Shown piece after piece: positions 15,022 to 18,058 of a stretch of 18,058 bases of DNA; position 1 is the stretch's first letter; each line of letters starts with the position of its first letter. The notes beneath the pieces were generated by a model, which worked only from the letters and a program-made list of their open reading frames with translations, did not search any database and had not been told where the DNA came from. The position numbers were made by a program, and so were the translations under genes. The stretch covers positions 1 to 18,058 of the forward strand of contig CADBKB010000019.1 in NCBI GenBank assembly GCA_902795095.1, in the 5' to 3' direction. The DNA is from Oscillospiraceae bacterium (GTDB lineage: Bacteria; Bacillota_A; Clostridia; Oscillospirales; Oscillospiraceae).

Positions 15022-16051
15022 GCCCGAGCTTCCGCAGGACGTCCAGCCCCTCGTGTACGATCCCAAGTACATCCTGATGGTGCGGGATCTCAAGAAGCAT
15101 TTCCCCATCAAGGACGGCATGCTCTCCCGGATCACCGGCTACGTCAAGGCGGTGGACGGCGTCACCTTCAATCTCGAGCGCGGCACCACCATGGGCCTCG
15201 TGGGCGAGTCCGGCTGCGGCAAGACCACCACGGGCCGCGCCATCCTGCGCCTGTCCGGCGAGAAGACCGGCGGCGACGTACTGTTCAACGGCAGAGAGGT
15301 CTATGATCTCAGCAAGAAGGAGCTGCACGACATCCGCACCAAGATGCAGATCATCTTCCAGGACCCCTTCTCGTCCCTGTCCCCCCGCATGCCCGTGGGC
15401 GAGATCATCGGCGAGGCCGTCCGGGAGCACAATCTGGTGCCGAAGGCGGAGTATGACGACTATCTGGACAACATCATGGACAAGTGCGGCCTGCAGCCCT
15501 TCCACAAGGACCGCTATCCCCACGAGTTCTCCGGCGGCCAGCGTCAGCGCATCTGCATCGCCCGCGCCCTGGCCCTGAACCCCGAGTTCGTGGTCTGCGA
15601 CGAGCCGGTGTCCGCGCTGGACGTGTCCATCCAGGCGCAGATCATCAACCTGCTGAACGATCTGCAGGAGCAGTTCCACCTCACCTACCTGTTCATTTCC
15701 CATGACCTGTCCGTGGTGGAGCACATTTCCGACACCGTGGGCGTCATGTACCTGGGCAACCTGGTGGAGTACGGCAAGACGGAAGACATCTTCCGCAACC
15801 CGCTGCACCCCTACACCAAGGCCCTGTTCTCCGCCATCCCCGTGCCGGATCCCACGGTCAAGATGAAACGCATCGTGCTCGAGGGCTCCATTCCCTCCCC
15901 GGCCAATCCGCCGGAGGGCTGCAAGTTCCACACCCGCTGCGCCAACTGCACCGAGATTTGCAAGCACCAGGTCCCGGCGCAGAAGGAGATCGAGCCGGGC
16001 CACTTCGTCGTGTGTCATCTGTACGACGACGTGCCCGAATCGAAGGGATAA
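15008..16051 (+). CDS. Peptide ABC importer ATPase, DppF/OppF type
   Basis: This 347-residue partner ATPase has Walker A GESGCGKT (66-73), Q-loop Gln118, signature FSGGQRQ (174-180), Walker B FVVCDE (194-199) and switch His232. The KKHFPIKDG opening (29-37) and the HPYTKAL block (267-273) are typical of the DppF/OppF side. The C-terminal extension has five Cys (305, 311, 314, 318, 336), spaced much like those of the upstream ATPase. The two proteins would form the heterodimer below the two permeases. The ATG is supported by GGAGG (14994-14998) nine bases upstream, inside the end of the preceding gene. Confidence 0.95.
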
Positions 16052-16054
16052 GCC

Positions 16055-16336
16055 ATGGGCGGAAGACCGGTGGAGGACGACGACGGCAGAGTCCTGGCGG
16101 AAATGGGCGATGTTGTTCGCCCGCCGCTGCTGATGCCGCAGCTGGAGTTCCGCCGGCCCCGCGCCGGAAAGCGCGAGCCGGCAGCACCGGAGGCCTCCGG
16201 GCAGCCGGTGCGCATGGACCGGGCACAGCGCCGGGCCATGCTCGGCGGCGCACTGAGCGCGGCCGGGCTGATCGCCCTGGTTTTCGCGGTATGCTTTGCC
16301 GTGCTGATCCTGGTCATCCAGTGGATCTATGGCTGA
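16055..16336 (+). CDS. Small C-terminally anchored membrane protein of unknown function
   Basis: This 93-residue protein matches no family I recognise. Residues 1-60 are charged and Pro/Arg-rich, with no signal peptide. Residues 65-90 form one strongly hydrophobic segment, and only three residues follow (IYG). The layout is that of a tail-anchored protein with its body in the cytoplasm. The start codon is three bases after the preceding ATPase stop, with AAGGGA (16043-16048) six bases upstream, and a terminator follows 15 bases after its stop. It is therefore the last gene of the importer operon and may be an accessory or assembly factor; that role is inferred from position only. Confidence 0.7.
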   Translation: MGGRPVEDDDGRVLAEMGDVVRPPLLMPQLEFRRPRAGKREPAAPEASGQPVRMDRAQRRAMLGGALSAAGLIALVFAVCFAVLILVIQWIYG

Positions 16337-16351
16337 CAGAATCTGAAAAAA

Positions 16352-16384
16352 CGGCCGTTCGGACCTCCGGACGGCCGCTTTTTT
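16352..16384 (+). terminator. Rho-independent terminator of the importer operon
   Basis: An 11-bp stem (16352-16362 with 16367-16377) containing one G-T wobble has a 4-base loop. Six T (16379-16384) follow after one C. An A run precedes the stem. Confidence 0.9.
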
Positions 16385-16417
16385 GCCCGCGGGATTCGGG
16401 AAAGCGCAGGGCCGCCC

Positions 16418-16446
16418 TTGCATATCCGGCGGCGGTATGGTATATT
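16418..16446 (+). promoter_or_regulatory. Predicted extended -10 promoter of the AMP-forming ligase
   Basis: TTGCAT (16418-16423) and TATATT (16441-16446) are separated by 17 bases, with TGG directly before the -10 box as an extended -10 element. It lies between the importer terminator and the start codon at 16482. Confidence 0.65.
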
Positions 16447-16481
16447 TTTCTGGTACGAAGCTGCTTTGGAAGGACGAGAAA

Positions 16482-18058
16482 ATGGACGAGCGCCGATTCG
16501 ATCAAATGCATCTGACCTATCCGGATGCCACGATGTTTGATATGATCGCCAGGGTCGCGGAGCAATATCCCGACGATATGGCCTATGAATTCTACAGCCG
16601 AAAAATCTCCTACCGCGCCTTTCTCGCCCGGATCGAACGGGCGGCAAGGGCGTTTGTCGCGGCCGGCGTCAGAATGGGCGACGCCGTGACGGTCTGCATG
16701 CCCAATACGCCCCAGGCGCTGGACTGCTTCTATGCCCTGGACCGGATCGGCGCCGTGGCCAACATGGTCCACCCCCTGTCCGCCCAGACGGAGATCTCCG
16801 CCTATCTGAACATCTCCGAAAGCAGGCTGATCCTGACGGTGGACCTGTTCTATGAAAAGGTGGCCGCCGCCCTGGTGGAGGTGGATCATCCTGTGACCAT
16901 CCTCACCTGCCGGATGCAGGAGGAGCTGCCGCCGCATCTGAAGGCGCTGTATGTGCTGAAAAAGGGCAGGCATTATCTGAAATTCCCGCAAAAGCCCCAT
17001 ATTTTATGGCGCGATTTCCTCAAAACCGGCGAGGGCGCCGCGCTGCCGGAGGTCCGGGCGGACGCAACGCGCACCTCGGTCATCCTCTATTCCGGCGGCA
17101 CCAGCGGCGTGCCCAAGGGCATCTGCCTGTCGGATCGGAATTTCAACGCCTGCGCCATGCAGGCCAGGGCGGCCATCGGGGTGGAGTTCCGCCGGGGGCT
17201 GACCATGCTCAGCTGCATGCCCATGTTCCACGGCTTCGGCCTGGGCATCAACCTGCACGCGGTGCTGATCCACGGGGTGGGCTGCGTTCTCATGCCCACC
17301 TTCAACGACAAAAGCTATGCCAACATGCTCCGGCGGCGCAAGCCGAATCTCATCGCCGGCGTGCCCACGATTTTTGAGGCCCTGCTCCATATGCCCCAGC
17401 TGGACGGCCTGAACATGAGCTTCCTGCTGGGCATGTTCTGCGGGGGCGACAGCCTGTCCGTGGAGCTCAAAAAGAAGATCGACGCCTTTCTGCGTGAGCA
17501 CAACGCCGCCATCCAGGTTCGCGAGGGCTACGGCCTGACCGAATGCGTCACCGCCAGCTGCCTCACCCCCCGGGACGAGCATCGGGAGGGAAGCATCGGC
17601 CTGCCCTTCCCGGATACCGCCTACCGCATCGTGCGGCCCGGCACCGCGGAGCTGCTTCCCCCGGATACCGAGGGGGAGATCATCCTCAAGGGGCCCTCGG
17701 TCATGCTGGGCTATCTCAAGCTGCCGGAGGAGACGGCGAAGACCCTCCGGAAGCTGCCCGACGGCGACGCCTGGCTTTACACCGGCGATCTGGGCCATAT
17801 GGACGCCGAGGGCTTTGTGTACTTTCATCAGCGCATCAAGCGCATGATCATAACCAACGGCTACAACGTCTATCCCGCCCAGCTGGAGAATATCATCGAC
17901 AGCTGCCCCGAGGTGGCCTACAGCTGCGTCATCGGCGTCAAGGATCCCAGAAGGATGCAGCGGGTCAAGGCCTTCGTGGTGCCCGCCGACGGCGTGGAGC
18001 CCTCCGAGGCGCTGAAGGAGCGGATCATGGCGCGGCTGCGGCTGCATATCGCCCGCTA
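16482..18058 (+). CDS. AMP-forming acyl-CoA synthetase/ligase, 3' end beyond the window
   Basis: A frame without stops runs from ATG 16482 to the window edge (525 codons plus two bases), so the C-terminus is missing. It belongs to the class I adenylate-forming enzymes, which activate a carboxylic acid with ATP and transfer it, usually to CoA. Visible motifs are the phosphate-binding loop YSGGTSGVPKG (203-213), REGYGLTE (347-354), YTGD with Asp436, and the hinge region around IKRMIITNGYNVYP (about 452-465). The catalytic Lys motif near the C-terminus is not reached. Overall similarity is to fatty-acid-CoA ligases of gut Clostridia; the substrate cannot be read. The start is supported by GGAAGG (16468-16473) eight bases upstream and by its own promoter. 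No acyl carrier or condensation domain is seen. Confidence 0.9.
   Translation, partial: MDERRFDQMHLTYPDATMFDMIARVAEQYPDDMAYEFYSRKISYRAFLARIERAARAFVAAGVRMGDAVTVCMPNTPQALDCFYALDRIGAVANMVHPLSAQTEISAYLNISESRLILTVDLFYEKVAAALVEVDHPVTILTCRMQEELPPHLKALYVLKKGRHYLKFPQKPHILWRDFLKTGEGAALPEVRADATRTSVILYSGGTSGVPKGICLSDRNFNACAMQARAAIGVEFRRGLTMLSCMPMFHGFGLGINLHAVLIHGVGCVLMPTFNDKSYANMLRRRKPNLIAGVPTIFEALLHMPQLDGLNMSFLLGMFCGGDSLSVELKKKIDAFLREHNAAIQVREGYGLTECVTASCLTPRDEHREGSIGLPFPDTAYRIVRPGTAELLPPDTEGEIILKGPSVMLGYLKLPEETAKTLRKLPDGDAWLYTGDLGHMDAEGFVYFHQRIKRMIITNGYNVYPAQLENIIDSCPEVAYSCVIGVKDPRRMQRVKAFVVPADGVEPSEALKERIMARLRLHIAR

Noticed and set aside
16314..17000. A minus-strand frame opposite the AMP-forming ligase
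   Set aside because: The plus strand encodes a continuous adenylate-forming enzyme with all expected motifs; the antisense frame crosses the terminator at 16352-16384 and the ligase promoter.

Overview
The window reads as chromosomal DNA of a GC-rich, low-GC-Gram-positive-type (Bacillota) anaerobe, most likely a gut clostridium of the Oscillospirales kind. The evidence is indirect: strong GGAGG-type ribosome binding sites, sigma-A-like promoters, lipoproteins with Gram-positive-style short signal peptides, a Cthe_2159-type carbohydrate-binding lipoprotein and a PepSY/two-component locus, all in GC-rich coding sequence. No rRNA, tRNA, CRISPR array, insertion sequence or prophage gene was seen. 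The assignment to a taxon is an inference.

Layout. (1) 46-2943: a secreted PepSY-domain protein on the minus strand faces a plus-strand OmpR-type response regulator and its histidine kinase (ATGA overlap). The locus is closed by terminators on both sides. (2) 2944-4411: a single lipoprotein gene of the Cthe_2159/DUF4353 beta-helix family with its own terminator. (3) 4412-6002: a structured 259-base leader, then a lipoprotein serine hydrolase of the class C beta-lactamase/penicillin-binding fold, then a terminator. (4) 6003-8708: an AT-rich promoter island, an M3-family oligoendopeptidase and a translationally coupled four-helix membrane protein of unknown function. (5) 8709-16384: a complete oligopeptide ABC importer in the order substrate-binding lipoprotein, permease B, permease C, ATPase D, ATPase F, followed by a small single-span membrane protein and a terminator. 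(6) 16385 to the window edge: the start and most of an AMP-forming acyl-CoA synthetase-like enzyme, cut by the window end.

How the parts may work together. Peptides caught by the substrate-binding lipoprotein would pass through the two permeases, driven by the two ATPases, and could be cut in the cytoplasm by the neighbouring M3 oligoendopeptidase. This makes regions 4 and 5 a plausible peptide-scavenging module, although the peptidase has its own promoter. Regions 1-3 are a run of cell-envelope genes. Control of the divergent PepSY gene by the two-component system is plausible from layout only.

The most unusual feature is the importer. Its C-type permease carries an insertion of about 200 residues in the loop between transmembrane segments 1 and 2, on the face where the binding protein docks. 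Its binding protein carries an additional helical-looking block of about 130 residues. Both exceed the usual family length, which suggests a distinct docking arrangement. Other points of interest are an inverted repeat over the -35 box of the importer promoter, a perfect hairpin between the binding-protein and permease genes, and the structured leader before the serine hydrolase.
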